Origin: Chondrilla cf. caribensis
Lineage: Eukaryota > Porifera > Demospongiae > Chondrillida > Chondrillidae
NCBI GenBank assembly: GCA_964020155.1
Contig: OZ026570.1
Location: 2,305,721 to 2,369,720, forward strand
Direction: 5' to 3'
DNA: 64,000 bases
This document shows, piece after piece, positions 12,201 to 27,200 of this stretch. Every line of letters starts with the position of its first letter. Position 1 is the stretch's first letter. The translations under genes were made by a program, and so were the position numbers. The notes under the pieces were generated by a model. That model worked only from the letters and a program-made list of their open reading frames with translations. It did not search any database and had not been told where the DNA came from.

Positions 12201-15200
12201 CATTTCCAGAGACAACGGATGTCACTAGATGGAGTGAAAGGGATAGGCTTCGTGAAAACGGCTACTCAAATACTAAAATGGAGGGAGCTCACCTTTTCCC
12301 ACACCTGGGCAATGGAGTGTGGATTCCAGAGGACAGGAAGGTGGAATAAGACCACAGTCTTCTCCCAACACAAACAAATAGCTACTGTAACCACGACAAA
12401 TACTCAATATTGTATCTGGATCTGGAGAAATAAAGATTGCATAAATATTTCAAGGTTCACACATTCACATGGAATTAGCAACTGAAATAAAGATTGTTAC
12501 CAAAATGGGCTCACCTAAAGGAGATGTTTCTGTCAGATCCAAGGTCAGAGTAGTGGTATTCTCAACTTCTGTCACAGACACACTCACATTCGATAGGTAA
12601 CCTTCTTCTGGAATACTCGTACTGTTAGCTACACGAATCACGTACACTGCTATAGGTTCTTCTTCCCCATCTACAAATACAACCAGTAGTACAGCATCTA
12701 TCTTGCCATCGGAATCAGTGTCCACTGGAAGGACAGACACTTTTCTCAAATCTTCCAATTCCAAAGGAATGACTTCTCCTGTGCTAGTCACATACGTGGA
12801 CACCAACACGGAAGGTGGAGGAGACTGGCTGGATATGGTAGTGTTAACGTTGGTGGATGTTCCGTTTTCTCCAAACACCACACCCAATATACTTGATGGA
12901 AGAGCACCTGGAAGTAGATCGCTGTCTCCATCATCGTCCAATAGCAGTAGACCCAGGAGGGGTGGAACTGATACACCGGTGGGTGGAGCTTCGTCTGTTG
13001 GGTGTGTCACTGTTACTCTGTCTTCTTTCACGCTGAATGTAGTAAGACCAGTCCCTTCTGTCACATTTCCAGAGACAACGGATGTCACTAGATAGAGTGA
13101 AAGGGATAGGCTTCGTGAAAACGGCTACTCAAATACTAAAATGGAGGGAGCTCACCTTTTCCCACACCTGGGCAATGGAGTGTGGATTCCAGAGGACAGG
13201 AAGGTGGAATAAGACCACAGTCTTCTCCCAACACAAACAAATAGCTACTGTAACCACGACAAATACTCAATATTGTATCTGGATCTGGAGAAATAAAGAT
13301 TACATAAATATTTCAAGGTTCACACATTCACATGGAATTAGCAACTGAAATAAAGATTGTTACCAAAATGGGCTCACCTAAAGGAGATGTTTCTGTCAGA
13401 TCCAAGGTCAGAGTAGTGGTATTCTCAACTTCTGTCACAGACACATTCACAGTCGATAGGTAACCTTCTTCTGGAATACTCGTACTGTTAGCTACACGAA
13501 TCACATACACTGCTATAGGTTCTTCTTTCCCATCTACAAATACAACCAGTAGTACAGCATCTATCTTGCCATCGGAATCAGTGTCCACTGGAAGGACAGA
13601 CACTTTTCTCAAATCTTCCAATTTCAAAAGAATGACTTCTCCTGTGCTAGTCACATACGTGGACACCAACACGGAAGGTGGAGGAGACTGGCTGGATATG
13701 GTAGTGTTAATGTTGGTGGTTGTTCCGTTTACTCCAAACACCACACCTAATATACTTGACGGAAGAGCACCTGGAAGTAGATCGCTGTCTCCATCATCGT
13801 CCAATAGCAGTAGACCCAGGAGGGGTGGAACAGATACACCAGTGGGTGGAGCTTCGTCTGTTGGGTGTGTCACAGTTACTCTGTCTTCTTTCACGCTGAA
13901 TGTAGTAAGACCAGTCCCTTCTGTCACATTTCCAGAGACAACGGATGTCACTAGATAGAGTGAAAGGGATATGCTTCGTGAAAACAGCTACTCAAATACT
14001 AAAATGGAGGGAGCTCACCTTTTCCCACACCTGGGCAATGGAGTGTGGATTCCAGAGGACAGGAAGGTGGAATAAGACCACAGTCTTCTCCCAACACAAA
14101 CAAATAGCTACTGTAACCACGACAAATACTCAATATTGTATCTGGATCTGGAGAAATAAAGATTGCAAAAATATTTCAAGGTTCACACATTCACATGGAA
14201 TTAGCAACTGAAATAAAGATTGTTACCAAAATGGGCTCACCTAAAGGAGATGTTTCTGTCAGATCCAAGGTCAGAGTAGTGGTATTCTCAACTTCTGTCA
14301 CAGACACATTCACAGTCGATAGGTAACCTTCTTCCGGAATACTCGTACTGTTAGCTACACGAATCACGTACACTGCTATAGGTTCTTCTTCCCCATCTAC
14401 AAATACAACCAGTAGTACAGCATCTATCTTGCCATCGGAATCAGTGTCCACTGGAAGGACAGACGCTTTTCTCAAATCTTCCAATTTCAAAAGAATGACT
14501 TCTCCTGTGCTAGTCACATACGTGGACACCAACACGGAAGGTGGAGGAGACTGGCTGGATATGGTAGTGTTAATGTTGGTGGATGTTCCGTTCTCTCCAA
14601 ACACCACACCCAATATACTTGACGGAAGAGCACCTGGAAGTAGATCGCTGTCTCCATCATCGTCCAATAGCAGTAGACCCAGGAGGGGTGGAACTGATAC
14701 ACCAGTGGGTGGAGCTTCGTCTGTTGGGTGTGTCACTGTTACTCTGTCTTCTTTCACGCTGAATGTAGTAAGACCAGTCCCTTCTGTCACATTTCCAGAG
14801 ACAACGGATGTCACTAGATAGAGTGAAAGGGATAGGCTTCGTGAAAACGGCTACTCAAATACTAAAATGGAGGGAGCTCACCTTTTCCCACACCTGGGCA
14901 ATGGAGTGTGGATTCCAGAGGACAGGAAGGTGGAATAAGACCACAGTCTTCTCCCAACACAAACAAATAGCTACTGTAACCACGACAAATACTCAATATT
15001 GTATCTGGATCTGGAGAAATAAAGATTACATAAATATTTCAAGGTTCACACATTCACATGGAATTAGCAACTGAAATAAAGATTGTTACCAAAATGGGCT
15101 CACCTAAAGGAGATGTTTCTGTCAGATCCAAGGTCAGAGTAGTGGTATTCTCAACTTCTGTCACAGACACACTCACATTCGATAGGTAACCTTCTTCTGG

Positions 15201-18200
15201 AATACTCGTACTGTTAGCTACACGAATCACATACACTGCTATAGGTTCTTCTTCCCCATCTACAAATACAACCAGTAGTACAGCATCTATCTTGCCATCG
15301 GAATCAGTGTCCACTGGAAGGACAGACACTTTTCTCAAATCTTCCAATTCCAAAGGAATGACTTCTCCTGTGCTAGTCACATACGTGGACACCAACACGG
15401 AAGGTGGAGGAGACTGGCTGGATATGGTAGTGTTAATGTTGGTGGATGTTCCGTTCTCTCCAAACACTACACCCAATACACTTGATGGAAGAGCACCTGG
15501 AAGTAGATCGCTGTCTCCATCATCGTCCAATAGCAGTAGACCCAGGAGGGGTGGAACTGATACACCAGTGGGTGGAGCTTCGTCTGTTGGGTGTGTCACT
15601 GTTACTCTGTCTTCTTTCACGCTGAATGTAGTAAGACCAGTCCCTTCTGTCACATTTCCAGAGACAACAGATGTCACTAGATAGAGTGAAAGGGATAGGC
15701 TTCGTGAAAACAGCTACTCAAATACTAAAATGGAGGGAGCTCACCTTTTCCCACACCTGGGCAATGGAGTGTGGATTCCAGAGGACAGGAAGGTGGAATA
15801 AGACCACAGTCTTCTCCCAACACAAACAAATAGCTACTGTAACCACGACAAATACTCAATATTGTATCTGGATCTGGAGAAATAAAGATTGCAAAAATAT
15901 TTCAAGGTTCACACATTCACATGGAATTAGCAACTGAAATAAAGATTGTTACCAAAATGGGCTCACCTGAAGGAGATGTTTCTGTCAGATCCAAGGTCAG
16001 AGTAGTGGTATTCTCAACTTCTGTCACAGACACATTCACAGTCGATAGGTAACCTTCTTCTGGAATACTCGTACTGTTAGCTACACGAATCACGTACACT
16101 GCTATAGGTTCTTCTTTCCCATCTACAAATACAACAAGTAATACAGCATCTATCTTGCCATCGGAATCAGTGTCCACTGGAAGGACAGACACTTTTCTCA
16201 AATCTTCCAATTTCAAAAGAATGACTTCTCCTGTGCTAGTCACATACGTGGACACCAACACGGAAGGTGGAGGAGACTGGCTGGATATGGTAGTGTTAAT
16301 GTTGGTGGCTGTTCCATTTTCTCCAAACACCACACCCAATACACTTGACGGAAGAGCACCTGGAAGTAGATCGCTGTCTCCATCATCGTCCAATAGCAGT
16401 AGACCCAGGAGGGGTGGAACTGATACACCAGTGGGTGGAGCTTCGTCTTTTGGGTGTGTAACAGTTACTCTGTCTTCTTTCACGCTGAATGTAGTAAGAC
16501 CTGTCCCTTCTGTCACATTTCCAGAGACAACGGATGTCACTAGATGGAGTGAAACAGATATGCTTCGTGAAAACAGCTACTCAAATACTAAAATGGAGGG
16601 AGCTCACCTTTTCCCACACCTGGGCAATGGAGTGTGGATTCCAGAGGACAGGAAGGTGGAATAAGACCACAGTCTTCTCCCAACACAAACAAATAGCTAC
16701 TGTAACCACGACAAATACTCAATATTGTATCTGGATCTGGAGAAATAAAGATTACATAAATATTTCAAGGTTCACACATTCACATGGAATTAGCAACTGA
16801 AATAAAGATTGTTACCAAAATGGGCTCACCTAAAGGAGATGTTTCTGTCAGATCCAAGGTCAGAGTAGTGGTATTCTCAACTTCTGTCACAGACACATTC
16901 ACATTCGATAGGTAACCTTCTTCTGGATTACTCGTACTGTTAGCTACACGAATCACATAGACTGCTTTAGGTTCTTCTTCCCCATCTACAAATACAACAA
17001 GTAATACAGCATCTATCTTGCCATCGGAATCAGTGTCCACTGGAAGGACAGACACTTTTCTCAAATCTTCCAATTCCAAAGGAATGACTTCTCCTGTGCT
17101 AGTCACATACGTGGACACCAACACGGAAGGTGGAGGAGACTGACTGGATATGGTAGTGTTAACGTTGGTGGATGTTCCGTTTTCTCCAAAAACCACACCC
17201 AATACACTTGATGGAAGAGCACCTGGAAGTAGATCGCTGTCTCTATCAACGTCCAATAGCAGTAGACCCAGGAGGGGTGGAACTGATACACCAGTGGGTG
17301 GAGCTTCGTCTTTTGGGTGTGTCACAGTTACAGTGTCTTCATCAACGTCAAACGTTCCACTGTGACTGGTTGTCTCAATTGCGCTTCCAGAGACCGACAC
17401 AGTATTGAATATAACTAGATGGAGTGAAAGGATAACGTTTGTGAAACTTGTTATATTCCTTACTTGAACAGTGAAACAAAGAGAGCTCACCATTTCCAGC
17501 AACTGGTGGTGTTGGGCAGTCGGTTGCACAAACAACAGGCAATTTGTTACATGTCAAGTTTGTAGAGAACAGTTCGACAATGTAGTTTTCAATAGATTTA
17601 CAAGCTTTGGTTATGTCTTCATATTCTAGGACATGGCACAACAACACTTTAGTTAATAAACATAATCATGTATAAAATCTACTTAGTGTCACAATAAAAT
17701 CGGATCAAAGTCTTACAAATTTGAAACTTGGGAATTTAAAGACATTTTTCTATTTATTTCATTGTTTGGACATAAATTAGGGCAGAATTGTATTCCTAGC
17801 TGGTATAATAAACAGCTGAAAAGTATACAAGCCCTAAAATCAGATTTGTTATGTGAGAAGGTGTTACAGACAAGACATACAGGATAATATGCTGTGGATT
17901 GTTGCGCGAGTGCATATTAACCACACCTGGCTGACTCGGAGATTGGGTAAACACTCCGCTATGTGTGTGTTGCAATTGGGTCAGGGTCTGTAGGTATGTG
18001 GAGACAAGCAGGCCATTCTCCGGAACACCCTTGTTGCTACTGATCACTTCGAATACGGATGGGAACACATTTTGCACACCCACATCTCCTGCTGGTAGAA
18101 CAACTACAAATACAACATTTAATGTACCAGGGAGAAGGACAACATTCACTTCACTCCTTGAAAGCAAAAAATTAATACTCGACCCAGTAATACCCAGTTC

Positions 18201-21200
18201 AAAGGATGTTATCAGTTGGGTATTGTTTGTATCCACATCAAAGGTTCCAGTGGTGAACACCGGGTTGTTACTATTAATATCAATGGCTCCAGAGACATTT
18301 GCAATGTTGAGGTTAAGCTGGATAGACAATATTGCCGGAATGGACAACAGTGAAATGAGATCTAACTGGGACAAGTAGCTGGATTGTATTGCTATCCTAC
18401 TGGTACTGTTGGCTGTTACAGGAATTCTGCCAACATATTCAATGGTCTCACTGTCTAGAGACAAGTTTCCAAGAAGCGTGTATGCGGGTGGGAATTCAAG
18501 CTGGGCTGTACTGGAGAAAGTGAATTGAGAGAGTGTGTCATTTGTTCTTAAATTCCTCTGGACTGCATTGAGAAAAACATTGTCAAAATTAGGCAAAGGG
18601 AGTGTAGTATCTGAAGTATAATTGACCACCATGTTAACAGGGATCACTCTGGAATCAGCAAATCCTACTGTTCCCTGGGCTTTGATGGTCCCTAAGATGT
18701 TTTCTCTGAGAGCAATGCCAAATAGTATAGTGTCATTTCTTGGAATGGTGTGTGTCTTAGGAAACCTTCCATTAATGTCTACTTGGAAGTCATATACAAC
18801 ATCCACTTGGTTGATAACTCGAGGAGACAGCAGAAAATGAGCCTCCACTAGGTTATTTCTTGGAAAGGTGAAAACCACACTTGCTTGTATGCTCCCTATT
18901 GATGCTGTATAACCATTATACACAGTTGAGTAGCCTGTAAGCCATGAAAACACTGGTGTAAGTAGAGGAGAGAGTTTCGTCATCAAACGGAGTCTATTGG
19001 TTGATACAGTGTAGTAAACAGTGCCATCATTGTTGAAGGATACCAAAAAAGCCCCTTTTCTTCTCAACACAATTTTGTTTACCTTTCCTCGCAAATCACC
19101 ACGACTGCTAAATGATTCGGGCTTACAAATAGTGTATGACTCATCAATTGGGCATTTCTGTGGAATATCACTACACTCTCCACCTGTTGATACCAGGTAG
19201 TGGACAATAGCTGAACAGGGAATCGCAAAATCTGTAACGTTGAAAGACAGTAACCAAAATGTAAAATTTAGTATAATTACTACTGCAAGGAAACAACTCA
19301 CCGGATACGTTTCTTCTTTCAACTATTTCTATGTTGGCAAGATAATCTTCAGCTACATTGAACTCGAGAGATTTGTTCACTATGAAGTGGATACCTGTTA
19401 GGGGAATCTTAGTGGAACTGTTGAAATCACAAACTTTGAATACTGCTGGGAAGGGAGAGTTCTCTGATGTCCCACCAGTTATGCCCGTCAAAACCAAATA
19501 GAAACATTGATTATTTGACTTCAGAAGAATTACATCTCGTGGATCATGGTCAATACTTAACACTGTAAGATTGTTGGCAATCTCTACGATGATGTTGTTT
19601 AAGGACCTGCTGCCAACCTCAAATACCTCATTCCCCACCCTCACTGGATGCAGACTGCCAACTCCCAAAAGACCACTAAAGTTACCATTCACGACGACAC
19701 CATCTGACAACCTCCTCAATACTAAGAGTGGAATGCTGGACAACAACAAGGACACACTGCCCTCCTCACCAACATCTGTAACCGATATGTTTATGGAGGT
19801 TCCTGACACTTCTGCCACAAAGTTACCATTCTCCACCTCACCCAGATGCTTGAAAATAACACTGATATTACCATCTACACGAAGTGGTGGTATACACAAT
19901 GGGTCTAAGTCTGCTCTAGGACATTTGAGGGGCATTGGCTTGCACTGCATGTCAACTGACTGGAAGTACAGAGATAAGGCCTGACAGCTGGCAGCCAATA
20001 GGTTGTGTTCTGTAAGAGAAAAGGCAAAATTGCAGGAAAACGCACATCATGAGTGTAAAGGTACTGTGTAGAAATATACGTGCTGACGTACATACCTAGT
20101 AAAGGCTTTATATCACTTCCTCCAAAATTGAAGACAGTTGAATTGTCAACACCCACCCGTGAATCAATGGATAACTCAATAACACCTTCTTGGACACCTC
20201 TGCTTTTTGAATATATGTCTAAGATATATACACCACGGACCCTGGCATCGTCTTCTCTCAAAAGAATGATGGCAATAGATTCCTTGTCATCTTGACTGTC
20301 AAGTTTTAAAACTACAATATTTACTCCACTTTCAGGTTCAAATAGGGAGACATCTCCTTTAATTTCGTTCACAATGTCAAGAATTCTTTTATCTACAACC
20401 TTTGTGGTCTGGTTTGTAATCAAATCACCTTCTGCCATCACCAGATAGGGAAGATCAGCAGTGTTGGTGCTGTTAACTACCTTCAAAATGACAAGCAAGG
20501 GTATCAGAGAGATGGGAACCACTTTGGGTTGTGGAGAGTTGTCAGGAGGTGAGATTGTGAAAATAATGCTGTCAGTTCTGAGATCCAGTTTTCCTATTCC
20601 TTCACTCACATTACCTTGTACAGTAGTCAACTTCAATTTGAAAATTGCTAGGATTGGAAAGGAAGAGGAATGTAAATACTCACAAAAATAGCATAACAAG
20701 AAAACAAAAATAATGTAATCACAATCCTGGCCATATTACTAATATTTCATGTATCACAGCAACACAGACATAATACCATATATTTAATGACAAAATAAAT
20801 ACATATTTTGCAAAGTTAAGAAACGGAAAACGAGACAACTATGATGAAGTTTACCTGTTCCAACATCTGGACAACAGAGTGTGGATTCCAGAGGACAGGA
20901 AGATGGAAGAGTGCTACAGTCATTTCCCAACCTCAGCAAATACTTACTGTAACCACAACAAATATCTAATTTTGTGTCTGAATCTGAGGAATAAGTAATT
21001 AAAAAATATTGCTTCAGTTATATTATAATATAGAAACATGATGGTTACAACAAAAGGCTCACCTAAAGGAGATGTTTCTGTCAGATCCAAGGTCAGAGTA
21101 GTGGTATTCTCAACTTCTGTCACAGACACATTCACATTCGATAGGTAACCTTCTTCTGGAATATTTGTACTGCTAGCCACATGAATCATGTACACTGCTT

Positions 21201-24200
21201 TAGGTTCTACCTCCCCATCCAAAAATACAACCAGTAATACTGCATCTATCTTGCCATCAGAATCAGTGTCCACTGGAAAGACAGACACTTTGCTCAAATC
21301 TTCCAATTCCAAAGGAATGACTTCTCCTGTGCTAGTCACATACGTGGACACCAACACGGAAGGTGAGGGAAACTGGCTGGATATGGTAGTGTTAACATTG
21401 GTGGTTGTTCCCTCTTCTCCAAACACTACACCCAATACACTTGACGGAAGAGCACCTGGAAGTAAATCGCTGTCTCCATCATCGTCCAATAGCAGTAGAC
21501 CCAGGAGGGGTGGAACTGATACACCAGTGGGTGGAGCTTCGTCTTTTGGGTGTGTCACAGTTACAGTGTCTTCCTCAACGTCAAACGTTCCACTGTGACT
21601 GGTTGTGTCAGACACATCCCCAGAGACAACCGATGTGGTCTCAAATGTCACTGTAGGTACCGAGAGGTTAGACAGTGATGAATTACCATTAAGAATGTTG
21701 AATATATGGCAACTCACCTGACATTACACTTGGACAACAGTTCTTGGATTGCGATGGACAGATAGATGGAAGAATGGTACAGTTCTTTCCCAACCAGTAC
21801 AACAGCTTGCTGTAAGCACAGCAAAGACGATACTTCAAGGCATCACCTGTGAAAAAGATCACAAATAGAAAAATTGTAGGTACTAGTAGCATACGCTAAT
21901 CCTCTATATACGTACTACACTCTGTGAGTGCAGTGAGTGGAGAAATAATAGTCAAAACAACAGTCAGGCTCACCTAAGGAAGACCTTTCAGCCAAATACA
22001 GAGTAAAGGTAATTTTGTCACCAATGTCCTCCTTGGAGACATTCACGGTAGATAGGTAACCTTCTTCTGGAATACTCGTACTGTTAGCTACACGAATCAC
22101 ATAGACTGCTTTAGGTTCTTCTTCCTCATCTACAAATACAACCAGTAATACAGCATCTATCTTGCCATCAGAATCAGTGTCCACTGGAAGGACAGACACT
22201 TTGCTCAAATCTTCCAATTCCAAAGGAATGACTTCTCCTGTGCTAGTCACATACGTGGACACCAACACGGAAGGTGAGGGAAACTGGCTGGATATGGTAG
22301 TGTTAACATTGGTGGTTGTTCCGTCTTCTCCAAACACTACACCCAATACACTTGACGGAAGAGCACCTGGAAGTAGATCGCTGTCTCCATCATCGTCCAA
22401 TAGCAGTAGACCCAGGAGGGGTGGAACTGATACACCAGTGGGTGGAGCTTCGTCTTTTGGGTGTGTCACAGTTACAGTGTCTTCCTCAACGTCAAATGTT
22501 CCACTGTGACTGGTTGTGTCAGACACATCCCCAGAGACAACAGATGTGGTCTCAAATGTCACTGTAGGTACCAAGAGGTTAGACAGTGGTGAATTACCAT
22601 TAAGAATGTTAAATATAAGGCAACTCACCTGACATTACACTTGGACAACAGTTCTTGGATTGCGATGGACAGATAGATGGAAGAATGGTACAGTTCTTTC
22701 CCAACCAGTACAACAGCTTGCTGTAAGCACAGCAAAGACGATACTTCAAGGCATCACCTGTGAAAAAGATCACAAATAGGAAAATTGTAGGTAGCATAAG
22801 ATAATCCTCTATATACTACACTCTGTGAGTGCAGTGAGTGGAGAAATAATAGTCAAAACAACAGTCAGGCTCACCTAAGGAAGACCTTTCAGCCAAATAC
22901 AGAGTAAAGGTAATTTTGTCACCAACGTCCACCTTGGAGACATTCACGGTAGATAGGTAACCTTCTTCTGGAATACTCGTACTGTTAGCTACACGAATCA
23001 CATAGACTGCTTTAGGTTCTTCTTCACCATCTACAAATACAACCAGTAATACAGCATCTATCTTGCCATCGGAATCAGTGTCCACTGGAAGGACAGACAC
23101 TTTTCTCAAATCTTCCAATTCCAAAGGAATGACTTCTCCTGTGCTAGTCACATACGTGGACACCAACACGGAAGGTGAGGGAAACTGGCTGGATATGGTA
23201 GTGTTAACATTGGTGGTTGTTCCCTCTTCTCCAAACACTACACCCAATACACTTGACGGAAGAGCACCTGGAAGTAAATTGCTGTCTCCATCATCGTCCA
23301 ATAGCAGTAGACCCAGGAGGGGTGGAACTGATACACCAGTGGGTGGAGCTTCGTCTTTTGGGTGTGTCACAGTTACAGTGTCTTCCTCAACGTCAAACGT
23401 TCCACTGTGACTGGTTGTGTCAGACACATCCCCAGAGACAACCGATGTGGTCTCAAATGTCACTGTAGGTACCGAGAGATTAGACAGTGGTGAATTACCA
23501 TTAAGAATGCTGAATATATGGCAACTCACCTGACATTACACTTGGACAACAGTTCTTGGATTGCGATGGACAGATAGATGGAAGAATGGTACAGTTCTTT
23601 CCCAACCAGTACAACAGCTTGCTGTAAGCACAGCAAAGACGATACTTCAAGGCATCACCTGTGAAAAAGATCACAAATAGGAAAATTGTAGGTAGCATAA
23701 GATAATCCTCTATATACTACACTCTGTGAGTGCAGTGAGTGGAGAAATAATAGTCAAAACAACAGTCAGGCTCACCTAAGGAAGACCTTTCAGCCAAATA
23801 CAGAGTAAAGGTAATTTTGTCACCAATGTCCTCCTTGGAGACATTCACGGTAGATAGGTAACCTTCTTCTGGAATACTCGTACTGTTAGCTACACGAATC
23901 ACATAGACTGCTTTAGGTTCTTCTTCCTCATCTACAAATACAACCAGTAATACAGCATCTATCTTGCCATCGGAATCAGTGTCCACTGGAAGGACAGACA
24001 CTTTGCTCAAATCTTCCAATTCCAGAGGAATGACTTCTCCTGTGCTAGTCACATACGTGGACACCAACAAGGAAGGTGAGGGAAACTGGCTGGATATGGT
24101 AGTGTTAACATTGGTGGTTGTTCCCTCTTCTCCAAACACTACACCCAATACACTTGACGGAAGAGCACCTGGAAGTAGATCGCTGTCTCCATCATCGTCC

Positions 24201-27200
24201 AATAGCAGTAGACCCAGGAGGGGTGGAACTGATACACCAGTGGGTGGAGCTTCGTCTTTTGGGTGTGTCACAGTTACAGTGTCTTCCTCAACGTCAAACG
24301 TTCCACTGTGACTGGTTGTGTCAGACACATCCCCAGAGACAACAGATGTGGTCTCAAATGTCACTGTAGGTACCGAGAGGTTAGACAGTGGTGAATTACC
24401 ATTAAGAATGTTAAATATAAGGCAACTCACCTGACATTACACTTGGACAACAGTTCTTGGATTGCGATGGACAGATAGATGGAAGAAGGGTACAGTTCTT
24501 TCCCAACCAGTACAACAGCTTGCTGTAAGCACAGCAAAGACGATACTTCAAGGCATCACCTGTGAAAAAGATCACAAATAGGAAAATTGTAGGTAGCATA
24601 AGCTAATCCTCTATATACTACACTATGTGAGTGCAGTGAGTGGAGAAATAATAGTCAAAACAACAGTCAGGCTCACCTAAGGAAGACCTTTCAGCCAAAT
24701 ACAGAGTAAAGGTAATTTTGTCACCAACGTCCTCCTTGGAGACATTCACGGTAGATAGGTAACCTTCTTCTGGAATACTCGTACTGTTAGCTACACGAAT
24801 CACATAGACTGCTTTAGGTTCTTCTTCCCCATCTACAAATACGCCCAGTAATACAGCATCTATCTTGCCATCGGAATCAGTGTCCACTGGAAGGACAGAC
24901 ACTTTGCTCAAATCTTCCAATTCCAAAGGAATGACTTCTCCTGTACTAGTCACATACGTGGACACCAACAAGGAAGGTGAGGGAAACTGGCTGGATATGG
25001 TAGTGTTAACATTGGTGGTTGTTCCCTCTTCTCCAAACACTACACCCAATACACTTGACGGAAGAGCACCTGGAAGTAGATCGCTGTCTCCATCATCGTC
25101 CAATAGCAGTAGACCCAGGAGGGGTGGAACTGATACACCAGTGGGTGGAGCTTCGTCTTTTGGGTGTGTCACAGTTACAGTGTCTTCCTCAACGTCAAAC
25201 GTTCCACTGTGACTGGTTGTGTCAGACACATCCCCAGAGACAACCGATGTGGTCTCAAATGTCACTGTAGGTACCGAGAGATTAGACAGTGGTGAATTAA
25301 CATTAAGAATGTTAAATATAAGGCAACTCACCTGACACTACACTTGGACAACAGTTCTTGGATTGCGATGGACAGATAGATGGAAGAATGGTACAGTTCT
25401 TTCCCAACCAGTACAACAGCTTGCTGTAAGCGCAGCAAAGACGATACTTCAAGGCATCACCTGTGAAAAAGATCACAAATAGAAAAATTGTAGGTACTAG
25501 TAGCATAAGCTAATCCTCTATATACTACACTATGTGAGTGCAGTGAGTGGAGAAATAATAGTCAAAACAACAGTCAGGCTCACCTAAGGAAGACCTTTCA
25601 GCCAAATACAGAGTAAAGGTAATTTTGTCACCAACGTCCTCCTTGGAGACATTCACGGTAGATAGGTAACCTTCTTCTGGAATACTCGTACTGTTAGCTA
25701 CACGAATCACATAGACTGCTTTAGGTTCTTCTTCCTCATCTACAAATACAACCAGTAATACAGCATCTATCTTGCCATCGGAATCAGTGTCCACTGGAAG
25801 GACAGACACTTTTCTCAAATCTTCCAATTCCAATGGAATGACTTCTCCTGTGCTAGTCACATACGTGGACACCAACAAGGAAGGTGAGGGAAACTGGCTG
25901 GATATGGTAGTGTTAACATTGGTGGTTGTTCCCTCTTCTCCAAACACTACACCCAATACACTTGACGGAAGAGCACCTGGAAGTAGATCGCTGTCTCCAT
26001 CATCGTCCAATAGCAGTAGACCCAGGAGGGGTGGAACTGATATACCAGTGGGTGGAGCTTCGTCTTTTGGGTGTGTCACAGTTACAGTGTCTTCCTCAAC
26101 GTCAAACGTTCCACTGTGACTGGTTGTGTCAGACACATCCCCAGAGACAACCGATGTGGTCTCAAATGTCACTGTAGGTACCGAGAGATTAGACAGTGGT
26201 GAATTAACATTAAGAATGTTAAATATAAGGCAACTCACCTGACACTACACTTGGACAACAGTTCTTGGATTGCGATGGACAGATAGATGGAAGAATGGTA
26301 CAGTTCTTTCCCAACCAGTACAACAGCTTGCTGTAAGCGCAGCAAAGACGATACTTCAAGGCATCACCTGTGAAAAAGATCACAAATAGAAAAATTGTAG
26401 GTACTAGTAGCATAAGCTAATCCTCTATATACTACACTATGTGAGTGCAGTGAGTGGAGAAATAATAGTCAAAACAACAGTCAGGCTCACCTAAGGAAGA
26501 CCTTTCAGCCAAATACAGAGTAAAGGTAATTTTGTCACCAATGTCCTCCTTGGAGACATTCACGGTAGATAGGTAACCTTCTTCTGGAATACTCGTACTG
26601 TTAGCTACACGAATCACATAGACTGCTTTAGGTTCTTCTTCCCCATCTACAAATACAACCAGTAATACAGCATCTATCTTGCCATCGGAATCAGTGTCCA
26701 CTGGAAGGACAGACACTTTGCTCAAATCTTCCAATTCCAGAGGAATGACTTCTCCTGTGCTAGTCACATACGTGGACACCAACACGGAAGGTGAGGGAAA
26801 CTGGCTGGATATGGTAGTGTTAACATTGGTGGTTGTTCCCTCTTCTCCAAACACTACACCCAATACACTTGACGGAAGAGCACCTGGAAGTAGATCGCTG
26901 TCTCCATCATCGTCCAATAGCAGTAGACCCAGGAGGGGTGGAACTGATACACCAGTGGGTGGAGCTTCGTCTTTTGGGTGTGTCACAGTTACAGTGTCTT
27001 CCTCAACGTCAAACGTTCCACTGTGACTGGTTGTGTCAGAAACATCCCCAGAGACAACTGATGTGGTCTCAAATGTCACTGTAGGTACCGAGAGGTTAGA
27101 CAGTGGTGAATTACCATTAAGAATGTTAAATATATGGCAACTCACCTGACACTACACTTGGACAACAGTTCTTGGATTGCGATGGACAGATCGATGGAAG

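Noticed and set aside
7335..16736. CRISPR or satellite interpretation of the regular 863-bp repeats
   Set aside because: Units are far too long for CRISPR, and they are coding exon pairs with symmetric phases in a eukaryotic gene, not satellite DNA.
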